In this document: piece after piece, positions 53,230 through 60,931 of the stretch | How the letters are laid out: the number at the start of each line of letters is the position of its first letter | How positions within the stretch are numbered: position 1 is the stretch's first letter | Notes under the pieces: generated by a model | What the model was told of the DNA's origin: nothing | Database searches by the model: none | Seen by the model: only the letters and a program-made list of their open reading frames with translations | Assembly (NCBI GenBank): GCA_902618205.1 | Contig: CACMZL010000001.1 | Coordinates: forward strand, 335,333-399,332 | Source of the DNA: an uncultured Pelagibacteraceae bacterium | GTDB taxonomy: Bacteria; Pseudomonadota; Alphaproteobacteria; Pelagibacterales; Pelagibacteraceae | Direction: 5' to 3' | DNA: 64,000 nt | Position numbers and translations under genes: made by a program

Positions 53230-54354
53230 ATGAAAAGAGCAGTTATAGCAGGATATTCAAGATCACCTTTTACAATGGCAAGAAAAGGTGAATTAATTGA
53301 CGTTAAGCCTGTAAACATGTTTGCAGAAGTAGTTAAAAATCTTGTATCTAAAACAAAAGTAAATCCTGCTGATATAGAAGATATTGTTGTTGGTTGTGCT
53401 TTCCAAGTTGGAGAGCAGAGTTTTAATATTGGTAAGCTCACAACATTTTTATCTGGAATGGAAATACATACGTCAGGAATGACCGTTGATAGATGGTGCG
53501 GTTCATCTATGGAAGCTATTCATGTTGCAGCCGGTAAAATAGCAATGGGCGCAGGTAAAGTTTTCGTATGTGGAGGTGTTGAAAGTATGACTAGAGTTAC
53601 AACTGGCTTTGAACCAATACCCTATCCTTACACAGATAAAGAAAATCCAAATGTTTATTTTTCAATGGGTATAACTGCTGAAAATGTTGCGAAAAGATAT
53701 AAAATTTCAAGAACTGAACAACAAGAGTTTGCAATTCAAAGTCATCAAAAAGCTAATGAAGCTGAAGTTAATGGTAAATTTAAAAATGAAATAGTTGAAA
53801 TTGCTGGCTGCAAAAAAGATGGAAACATACGACCAAAAAGCAATCAAGAAACTTTAGATGGTTTAAAACTTGCATTTGATCAAGAAGGAACTGTTACAGC
53901 TGCAACATCCTCGCCTCTTACCGATGGAGCAGCAGCAACATTGATATGTGAAGAAAGCTATGCAAAAGAAAATGGATTAGAGATTTTAGGTAGAATTGTT
54001 GCAACTGGAGTTAAAGGGTGTGAGCCTGATGTGATGGGGCTTGGACCTATTGGAGCAACTAAAAAAGCATTAGAGAGAGCAAATTTATCAATTAATGATA
54101 TTGATATTGTAGAAATTAATGAAGCTTTCGCATCTCAATCAATAGCATGTTTAAAAGATCTTGGTATCGATCAAAAGAAAGCTAATTTAGATGGTGGAGC
54201 CTTAGCACTTGGTCATCCTCTAGGAGCAACAGGAGCTAGAATTACCGGCAAAGCTGCGGATTTGCTTAGACGTGAAAATAAGAAATACGCATTATCTACT
54301 CAATGTATTGGTTTGGGTATGGGTATTGCGACAGTAATCGAGTCGGTAAATTAA
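53230..54354 (+). CDS. Thiolase-family acetyl-CoA acyltransferase
   Basis: The 374-residue enzyme has the three thiolase catalytic marks: nucleophile Cys in VDRWCGSSMEAIHVAAG, the His in GGALALGHPLGATGAR and the second Cys in STQCIGLGMGIATV, as well as EINEAFASQSIACL. The canonical nucleophile context is VNRFCGSG or CGSGLQ, so CGSSMEAI is in range for degradative thiolases. It could complete beta-oxidation together with the FadN-like enzyme at 39037. It ends with its stop directly against that of the opposite-strand Pot-type permease. Confidence 0.88.
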   Translation: MKRAVIAGYSRSPFTMARKGELIDVKPVNMFAEVVKNLVSKTKVNPADIEDIVVGCAFQVGEQSFNIGKLTTFLSGMEIHTSGMTVDRWCGSSMEAIHVAAGKIAMGAGKVFVCGGVESMTRVTTGFEPIPYPYTDKENPNVYFSMGITAENVAKRYKISRTEQQEFAIQSHQKANEAEVNGKFKNEIVEIAGCKKDGNIRPKSNQETLDGLKLAFDQEGTVTAATSSPLTDGAAATLICEESYAKENGLEILGRIVATGVKGCEPDVMGLGPIGATKKALERANLSINDIDIVEINEAFASQSIACLKDLGIDQKKANLDGGALALGHPLGATGARITGKAADLLRRENKKYALSTQCIGLGMGIATVIESVN

Positions 54355-55209
54355 TTATCTATTAATTCCTCTTAAACGTTCCGATCTTCTCCTCAATAAT
54401 TCCGCACTAATTAATATTAAAGTTGATAAAACGATTAAACATGTAGCAACTGCCAGAATTGTCGGACTTAATTGTTCTCTTAAACCTGTCCACATTTGAA
54501 TTGGAATAGTTGTGTTTTCAAGACCAGCTAAAAATAAAACGACTACAACTTCATCAAAAGAAGTTACAAAAGCAAACAAACCTCCTGATATTACTCCAGG
54601 TAAAATTAGCGGAAGTGTAACTTTCATAAATGTATTTACTGGGTTACTACCTAAACTAGCTGCTGCTCTCGTTACACTATGATCAAAACCTGATAATGTT
54701 GCAGTAACAGTAATTACAACAAAAGGTGTTCCCAAAATTATATGAGCTAAAACTATTCCTGTATGAGTTGCCGCTAAACCTGCTTTTGCCATAAAAAAGA
54801 ATATTGCAACACCTGATATAATAAGTGGAACTATCATTGGTGAAATCAAAGTTGCCATTATTATTCCTTTAAAAGGCATATGTCTGCTGCTCAATCCTAA
54901 TGCAGCAACCGTTCCTAAAATTACTGACCCTAAAGTTGCAAATATAGCAATAATAAAACTATTCTTTGCAGCAAGACCCCATGGATTCTTTGTACCGTAA
55001 ACCATATCTTTGTACCATCTTAATGAAAAAGCATCTGGGTCTAAATTCTTCATTCCTTCTGAAAAAACAAGAAACTCTTCTGCATTAAACGATAATGGAA
55101 ATATTACAAACAAAGGTGCTATTAAAAAAATAAAAACAAAAGTACATATAGCAATGTAAAAGTAGTGCCAAATTCTATATCTCGTTTCCGTATACTTTGG
55201 TAATGCCAT
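54355..55209 (-). CDS. Pot-type importer permease (PotC-like)
   Basis: The 284-residue inner-membrane permease has six helices. Family marks are the LVIFPLSF-like loop (FVIFPLSFNAEEFL), LGTVAALGLSSRHMPFKG, the EAA-type loop FDHSVTRAAASLGSNPVNTFMKVTLPLI and the SFDEVVVVLFLAG ending. Its start follows the PotB-like gene by one base. The group imports polyamines and other small cations or amines; the ligand is unassigned. Confidence 0.9.
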   Translation of the reverse strand: MALPKYTETRYRIWHYFYIAICTFVFIFLIAPLFVIFPLSFNAEEFLVFSEGMKNLDPDAFSLRWYKDMVYGTKNPWGLAAKNSFIIAIFATLGSVILGTVAALGLSSRHMPFKGIIMATLISPMIVPLIISGVAIFFFMAKAGLAATHTGIVLAHIILGTPFVVITVTATLSGFDHSVTRAAASLGSNPVNTFMKVTLPLILPGVISGGLFAFVTSFDEVVVVLFLAGLENTTIPIQMWTGLREQLSPTILAVATCLIVLSTLILISAELLRRRSERLRGINR

Positions 55210-55210
55210 A

Positions 55211-56473
55211 CTAACCTAACTTAATATTATCAACTCCAACTAATTTATTATAAAGCCAATAGATAACCAAAACTCCTCCAAGCAACATAAGTCCCATCGC
55301 TGAAGCAAAACTCCAATCTAATGTAGTTTTCATATGATATGCAATTTGGTTGCTAATTAAGGTTCCTGATGCTCCCCCAACTAATGCGGGTGTAATGTAA
55401 TATCCAATTGCTAAAATAAAAACTAAAAGACACCCAGCCCCAATACCTGGTATTGTTAATGGAAAATATACTTTCCAAAAAGCTACAAAAGGCGTTCCGC
55501 CAAGAGATTTGCCTGCTCTCATTAAACTTGGTGAGATAGTTTTCATCACACTGTAAAGTGGTAAGACCATAAATGGTAATAGAATTTGTGTCATTGCAAC
55601 ATAAGTTCCAACTTTATTGTACATCATTTCTGGCCTATTATCGTCTGCCACAAGTCCAATCATTACAAAGAAATCATTAACCACTCCTTGCTGTTGAAGC
55701 AATATCATCCAGCTTGCAGTTCTCACCAACAATGATGTCCAAAATGGAAGGAGAACACATATCATTAATAAATTACTATATTTCATTGGAAGTGTTGCCA
55801 GTAAATGAGCTATTGGATAACCCATCAAAAAACAGAATACCGTAACAAAGAAAGCAACCTCTACTGTTCTTAACCATAAAATTCTATGTATTCTTCTATC
55901 CTCACTAACTTGAGTAATTTTGTTATCCTCATTTAAATACATATCCATAGCTTTTAAATATTTAGCTGAAGTATAAGGAGGTGCAGTTCTTTTAATTGCT
56001 TGCCAGTACTCTACATTCCTCCATCTCTTGTGAACTTTCATTATTTGTTCTTTTATACTTTGTGTCTCATCAATTTTATTTCTTTTTACCTGTCTGAATA
56101 ATTTTTTTGTAATGGTGTTAAACCCATTTTTTTCTTTATTAAGTCTTTGGGCTAATTTTCCATGTTCTTTGTTATCTACAAGAACTTTAAAGTCAGTTAG
56201 GAATGAAGCGAATACCTCTTCTGGTGGAAGCTCTTTACCATCCCATGTTTCCATAGACTTAAATGTTTTTGGAAGCATGTTTGTAATCATTTTATCATCA
56301 ATACTTCTTGTAAACATTTCTCCAATTGGAAAAATATAAGTAATAATCAAAAATAATAGTAAAGGAGCTACAAGTAAAAATGCTTTAATTTTGTTTTTCC
56401 TTTCAGCTTTTTTTAAGCTTATCTCTAAAGGAATTCCGTCAGTTGTAAGTATTTGTTTTGTTTCACTGCTCAT
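55211..56473 (-). CDS. Pot-type importer permease (PotB-like) with large first periplasmic loop
   Basis: The 420-residue permease is about 130 longer than PotB. The difference is an insert at about residues 55-195 between TM1 and TM2, charged and mostly helical (KLAQRLNKEKNGFNTITKKL, HKRWRNVEYWQAIKRTAP), that should lie in the periplasm. The core is standard, with LLPFWTSLLVRTASWMILL, and the loop GKSLGGTPFVAFWKVYFPLT. No Shine-Dalgarno precedes the ATG; a terminator-like hairpin and a T-rich tract abut it. The insert may contact the binding protein. Confidence 0.88.
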   Translation of the reverse strand: MSSETKQILTTDGIPLEISLKKAERKNKIKAFLLVAPLLLFLIITYIFPIGEMFTRSIDDKMITNMLPKTFKSMETWDGKELPPEEVFASFLTDFKVLVDNKEHGKLAQRLNKEKNGFNTITKKLFRQVKRNKIDETQSIKEQIMKVHKRWRNVEYWQAIKRTAPPYTSAKYLKAMDMYLNEDNKITQVSEDRRIHRILWLRTVEVAFFVTVFCFLMGYPIAHLLATLPMKYSNLLMICVLLPFWTSLLVRTASWMILLQQQGVVNDFFVMIGLVADDNRPEMMYNKVGTYVAMTQILLPFMVLPLYSVMKTISPSLMRAGKSLGGTPFVAFWKVYFPLTIPGIGAGCLLVFILAIGYYITPALVGGASGTLISNQIAYHMKTTLDWSFASAMGLMLLGGVLVIYWLYNKLVGVDNIKLG

Positions 56474-56504
56474 AAATAAAAAGGGCGACTTAAAAAAGTC
56501 GCCC
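56474..56504 (-). terminator. Terminator-like hairpin abutting the PotB-like start codon
   Basis: A perfect 9-base stem (GGGCGACTT 56483-56491 with AAGTCGCCC 56496-56504) with a 4-base loop is followed on the minus strand by TTTTTATTT and then directly by the permease ATG. It begins 37 bases after the binding-protein stop. The layout repeats that at 2425-2461. Confidence 0.85.
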
Positions 56505-56540
56505 CATATATATTATATTATTCTAGTCTTTTATACTCTT

Positions 56541-57659
56541 TTATAGACCAGCTTTCATAGCTTCCCACTTCTCACCAAGTTCTGTACCGTTATCAGCCCA
56601 GAAAAATGGATCAACTAAAAAGTATTTTTTAGTATTTGCAGGAGCAGTTGGCATTTGTGGCATCATTTCAGTTTTACCATCTTTGTACCAAGGCTCATTT
56701 GCTTTGATAATTTCTAAAGATGATAATCTGTAAGGAGCATATGCAATGTATTTAGCACTACCTGCTAACATCTCTGTGTTAGTCATCATCGCTAAAGCCT
56801 TTTTAGCATTTGCTTCATCTGGTCCACCTTTTACAAGTGCGAAATATTCATAGTCAAGACCTTGTCCATCCCATACTTGCGCAATTGGAGCACCTTCGCC
56901 AACTTCAGCGTTAAAGAATCTTCCATTCCAGCCTGTTGCCATTACAACTTCACCAGCAACTAATAATTCTGGTGGTTGAGCACCAGCTGACCAGAATACA
57001 CATCCACCATTTGGATCTGTACAAAGCTCTTTGATTTTATTCATTGCTCTGTTAACTCCAGCTTCTGTTTCTAGTAATTTGTAGATCTCAGATCCACCTT
57101 TACCCATATAAACACCGTCACCTGCTAAAGCGATTTCTAGGTTTGTAAGAGCTGATTTATAAATTGCTCTTTTTCCTGGAAATCTTTTTGTGTTGAAAAA
57201 GTCCTTAATAGTTGAAGGTGCTTTTCCATCAAATGCTCTAGTATCGTATGCGTAGTTCCATGAATATAAAATGTTTCCTACAGCACATTTACTTGGCATT
57301 GGAGCAAAGAAGTCTTCACTTGCAGGAGTTCCATCTGGAGCTGCAGGGAAATCTTTGTCAAAATCGAATTCGACGAAAATTCCTTCATCACATCCATTGA
57401 TAGTATCAAATGCGAATACATCGATTATATCCCAAGTAATTGCACCTGCTTCTTTTTGAGCTTTGATCTCAGATAATCCGCCTGAATAGTCTACCCAGTT
57501 GATATCAACACCAAGAGCTTTTGCAGTTGGATCACCATACCCTAGCTTTTGAGACTCTGTATAAGCTCCACCCCAAGATGCTACTGTAACCGCAAATGCA
57601 GATGAAGTTATTGAAAGAGCAAAAGAAAGAGCAAGTAATAATTTACTTAATTTTTTCAT
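56541..57659 (-). CDS. Pot-type importer periplasmic binding protein (PotD-like)
   Basis: The 372-residue protein has a signal peptide (MKKLSKLLLALSFALSITSS, cleavage near AFAVTVAS). PotD-family marks are VASWGGAYTESQKLGYG, the VNWVDYSGG-like second strand, PSTIKDFFNTKRFPGKRAIY and the cysteine-containing GGCVFWSAGAQPPELLVAGEVVMATGW. A GGAGGA ribosome site precedes the ATG. The family takes putrescine, spermidine and a range of other compounds such as opines and iron. The linked M24 ectoine-hydrolase-like gene makes a compatible solute or other amide an option. Confidence 0.9.
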   Translation of the reverse strand: MKKLSKLLLALSFALSITSSAFAVTVASWGGAYTESQKLGYGDPTAKALGVDINWVDYSGGLSEIKAQKEAGAITWDIIDVFAFDTINGCDEGIFVEFDFDKDFPAAPDGTPASEDFFAPMPSKCAVGNILYSWNYAYDTRAFDGKAPSTIKDFFNTKRFPGKRAIYKSALTNLEIALAGDGVYMGKGGSEIYKLLETEAGVNRAMNKIKELCTDPNGGCVFWSAGAQPPELLVAGEVVMATGWNGRFFNAEVGEGAPIAQVWDGQGLDYEYFALVKGGPDEANAKKALAMMTNTEMLAGSAKYIAYAPYRLSSLEIIKANEPWYKDGKTEMMPQMPTAPANTKKYFLVDPFFWADNGTELGEKWEAMKAGL

Positions 57660-57774
57660 TTATCCTCCGTTTAAACGTTTAATATAAATTAATTTATATA
57701 AGCGAAGTACAACAAAATCGTTATTCAGAGTCAACAGGCCATTTTGTTATAGGAATACTAGACTATTTGATAAA

Positions 57775-58860
57775 TTATTTAGGATCTAGGGCTCTAGCGT
57801 CTTGACTGTTCCAGCCTACTTTAATTTCATTACCTAATTTTAAATCTAGCTCGTTTGAGCTGTTTGGAACTTTTAAAATAAATTCTTTATTACCTAAAAG
57901 ATCTAATCTTACTCTAGTATGATCACCATGGTAGATAACCTCTTCAATCTTTCCAGTTTGATTATTATCCATTTTATCTTTTGGATTTATTAGTGCTCTC
58001 TCTGGTCTTATTGAAACTGTTGTTTTATCACCTTTAGAATTAACTGAAATTGGATTAGCTAAAATTTCACCATTTTGCAGTTTAACTTTGCAAACATTTT
58101 TTGAAATGTCTGTTACTTCTCCACCAAAAGTATTATTTTCACCTATAAACTCTGCAACGAAAGAATTAACTGGCTCTTCATATAATTTATCAGGACTTGA
58201 TAATTGTTGAACCTTTCCATCATTAAACACTGCAATCCTATTTGACATTGTTAATGCTTCTCCTTGATCATGTGTAACGTAAACCACAGTAACACCAATA
58301 TTTTCATGGATGTGTTTAATTTCGTATTGCATACTTTCTCTTAAGTTTTTATCTAAAGCTCCAAGGGGCTCATCCATTAAAACTACCGCTGGATCAAATA
58401 CGAGAGCTCTTGCAACAGCTACCCTTTGTTGTTGTCCCCCAGACAATTGTGCAGGCATCCTACTTTCAAATCCTGAAAGAGAAACCATCGACAAAGCTTT
58501 ATCTACTTTTTTATCAATCTCATCTTTTTGAACTTTTCTTACTCTTAAGGGAAATGCTAAATTTTCATAAACTGTCATATGAGGAAACAATGCATAATTT
58601 TGAAAAACCATTCCAATTCCTCTTTTGTGTGGTGGAATATTTGAAATAGGATTAGAGTCTAAATATATTTCACCATTTGTTGGTGTTTCAAATCCAGCTA
58701 ACATCATTAGACAAGTTGTTTTTCCTGAACCAGATGGGCCAAGCATAGTGATGAACTCGCCCTCGGAGATATTAAGATTTAAATCTTTTACTACTAAGAC
58801 TTTGCCATCGTAACTTTTGTCAACTTTATCAAACTTAACGAATTCTGTATTTTTAGACAT
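57775..58860 (-). CDS. Pot-type importer ATPase (PotA-like)
   Basis: The 361-residue ATPase has Walker A GPSGSGKTT, the Q-loop VFQNYALFPHMTV, signature LSGGQQQRV, Walker B VVLMDEPLGALDK, and H-loop YVTHDQGEAL. The C-terminal TOBE domain is present (TVSIRPERALINP). ATG at 58860 was preferred over the TTG immediately before it. It is separated from the binding-protein gene by 115 bases, where a promoter for the latter is likely. It transcribes after the M24 peptidase gene (38-base gap). Confidence 0.92.
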   Translation of the reverse strand: MSKNTEFVKFDKVDKSYDGKVLVVKDLNLNISEGEFITMLGPSGSGKTTCLMMLAGFETPTNGEIYLDSNPISNIPPHKRGIGMVFQNYALFPHMTVYENLAFPLRVRKVQKDEIDKKVDKALSMVSLSGFESRMPAQLSGGQQQRVAVARALVFDPAVVLMDEPLGALDKNLRESMQYEIKHIHENIGVTVVYVTHDQGEALTMSNRIAVFNDGKVQQLSSPDKLYEEPVNSFVAEFIGENNTFGGEVTDISKNVCKVKLQNGEILANPISVNSKGDKTTVSIRPERALINPKDKMDNNQTGKIEEVIYHGDHTRVRLDLLGNKEFILKVPNSSNELDLKLGNEIKVGWNSQDARALDPK

Positions 58861-58898
58861 CAAGTGTTTAAAACATTTAAGAAGTTAATTATCAATAG

Positions 58899-60071
58899 CT
58901 AATAGTTCTTTATATGTAGCTCTTTTGGAAAATTACAGAATAATTCACAACCTTTGTCGGTTACTCGGATTGCTTCTGATGCTTCTACTCCCCAATCACC
59001 AAACTGCATTACTGCAATCATATGAAAACAAACATTTGGTTCAAGTACTGTCATATCGCCTTTATAAATATTTAAAGTATGCTCTCCCCAATCTGGTGGA
59101 TATCCGATACCTATTGAGTAACCCGTTCTTGATTTCTTCTCGATACCATATTTATCTAAAATTTTCCAAAAAGCTTGGGCAACATCATTTGCTGTATTTC
59201 CGGGTTTTGTAGCATCAATTCCAGCTTGCAAAGCTTCTATAGTTTTATTCATTGTATCTATTTTTAATTGATCAGGCTTACCTAATAAAATTGTTCGAGC
59301 CATAGGTGCATGGTATCTTTTATAAACACCTGAAAGTTCAATTATAGTTGCTTCACCTTCAACAAATTTATCTTGTGTTGCTGTTAAATGAGAAGCAGAT
59401 GTGCCTTTTCCAGTTGGAAGAAGCGTTGCAATACTAGAATATTCACCTCCAAATTCTTCTGTGCCATAAAACAAAGACTTTTGAATTTCTCCAACAGCAT
59501 CGCATTGTCTTGTACCAGGTTTAATTACTTCCATTGCGGTTTGCATTCCTTTTTGAGAAATTAAAGCAGCAGACTTCATATAATTTATCTCTGCATTAGA
59601 TTTAATTAATCTAGCCCAATTAACTAGTCGATCAGAATCTATTATGTTTGCATTTGGTAATCCCTGTTTAATCTTTTCATAACAAAAAGCTGTAAAATAA
59701 TGAGCATCCATTTCAACTCCAATAGATAGTTTATCCCATTTTTTTTCTTCAATTACTTTGGTCAAGTAATCATAGGGATGTTTTGGCCAAGTATGAATAT
59801 AATCCTCATCATAAACAATAATATTATCTTTATTTAAATAGGTTTTTATGTATGCCCCACCTGCATCCTGGTCTCTAACAAAGCAAATTGGTTCTTTTGA
59901 ATCAACATGTACTAATACACATTGTGCATAATAAAAAGACCAAGCATCGTAGCCTGTAAGATAATTCATGTTATTTGTGTCGTGAGAAATAATTAAATCA
60001 ATTTTTTTCTCTCTCATCAGAGATTGAACTTTTAATAGTCTTTGTTTGTATTCCTCTTTTGAAAAAGACAT
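58899..60071 (-). CDS. M24 family hydrolase, ectoine hydrolase (DoeA)-like
   Basis: The 390-residue protein has the creatinase/aminopeptidase-P fold. The N-terminal part reads MNYLTGYDAWSFYYAQCVLV. The C-terminal part has ATIIELSGVYKRYHAPMART, SIGIGYPPDWGEHTLNIYKGD and EASEAIRVTDKGCELF. The segments GYDAWSFY, PPDWGEHT and WARLIKSNAEINYM match DoeA, which opens the ectoine ring to N-acetyl-diaminobutyrate, better than Xaa-Pro dipeptidases. The metal ligands are only partly canonical, as in DoeA. No DoeB deacetylase is adjacent, so the substrate could be a related cyclic or N-acyl compound. The linked Pot-type importer and EutA-like gene fit a solute utilisation operon. Confidence 0.8.
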   Translation of the reverse strand: MSFSKEEYKQRLLKVQSLMREKKIDLIISHDTNNMNYLTGYDAWSFYYAQCVLVHVDSKEPICFVRDQDAGGAYIKTYLNKDNIIVYDEDYIHTWPKHPYDYLTKVIEEKKWDKLSIGVEMDAHYFTAFCYEKIKQGLPNANIIDSDRLVNWARLIKSNAEINYMKSAALISQKGMQTAMEVIKPGTRQCDAVGEIQKSLFYGTEEFGGEYSSIATLLPTGKGTSASHLTATQDKFVEGEATIIELSGVYKRYHAPMARTILLGKPDQLKIDTMNKTIEALQAGIDATKPGNTANDVAQAFWKILDKYGIEKKSRTGYSIGIGYPPDWGEHTLNIYKGDMTVLEPNVCFHMIAVMQFGDWGVEASEAIRVTDKGCELFCNFPKELHIKNY

Positions 60072-60074
60072 AAA

Positions 60075-60815
60075 TTAATCAAACAGTCTTCCAAATCCTT
60101 TTACAGATTTATTTTCACCAATGTTTTCCAAAGACTCCCATATTAATGCTTGGTTACTTGAAAGAACTGGTATTCCAAGTTTATCTTCTAATTTTTGTAT
60201 CAAAGATAGAACTGGTAAAGCAGTACAAGATACAAATAAAGCATCTGACTCACTTACATCTAAGTTTATAAGAACATCAAACAGATAATTTTGATCTACT
60301 TTACCAATCTCCATGTCAGATTGAATATCAAAGTATGAATTTGAGGTGATTTCAAAACCAGATGATTTAAAGTAATCAACAACATCATCGTTAACTTTTT
60401 TACTATAAGGTGTGAATATAGAAAGTTTTTTAATATTTAATTTTTTCAATGCTTTCAAAGCGGCTGTACTTGGTGTTGAAAGTTTTGCCTCAGGTTTTGC
60501 TGCTTGTATTTTATTTTTAATATTATCATATCCTGCTGCTATAGTTCCTGATGTACAAGCATATACAACACAATCTAATTTTTGCTCTGGCAAGATATCT
60601 TTTGTTACTTGAGTAATATTCTCTGACATTTTGATCAAATTCTCTTTGGTTAAGGGGTTGTAACATTCTATTCTATTTACAAAAAAATCTATTTTTTTAT
60701 CTTTAATTACACTTATAAAATCTTTTTCAATCACTAGATCGGTTGCTAAAGCGATAAGTCCAATACGTGGATTTTGGTTATTTTCAAACTTTGGTTCTAT
60801 TTTTTGTGATTTCAT
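60075..60815 (-). CDS. Asp/Glu-racemase-fold protein (EutA/arylmalonate decarboxylase/maleate isomerase family)
   Basis: The 246-residue protein has two-lobed racemase folds with one cysteine in each half: VVYACTSGTIAAGYD and ALFVSCTALPVLSLIQ. This two-cysteine pattern is that of maleate isomerase, arylmalonate decarboxylase and EutA of ectoine operons. The start ATG at 60815 was chosen over one 21 bases upstream because the preceding residues (MWWYIVF) look spurious, but either is possible. It sits 3 bases before the DoeA-like gene, the arrangement known for eutA-doeA neighbours. The role within ectoine breakdown is not established. Confidence 0.8.
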   Translation of the reverse strand: MKSQKIEPKFENNQNPRIGLIALATDLVIEKDFISVIKDKKIDFFVNRIECYNPLTKENLIKMSENITQVTKDILPEQKLDCVVYACTSGTIAAGYDNIKNKIQAAKPEAKLSTPSTAALKALKKLNIKKLSIFTPYSKKVNDDVVDYFKSSGFEITSNSYFDIQSDMEIGKVDQNYLFDVLINLDVSESDALFVSCTALPVLSLIQKLEDKLGIPVLSSNQALIWESLENIGENKSVKGFGRLFD

Positions 60816-60931
60816 AAATACAATATACCACCACATATTGATTAATCATTAAAATTTAAAAACTGCATCTAATTTCTTGAATGGTAAGAGTAAATAAACG
60901 TATAATAAGAAAAATTAATTTTGAAATAAAA

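Noticed and set aside
57660..57774. Defined promoter for the PotD-like gene
   Set aside because: TTGTTG and TATAAA-like boxes can be found, but AT-rich DNA gives many such matches and none stands out.
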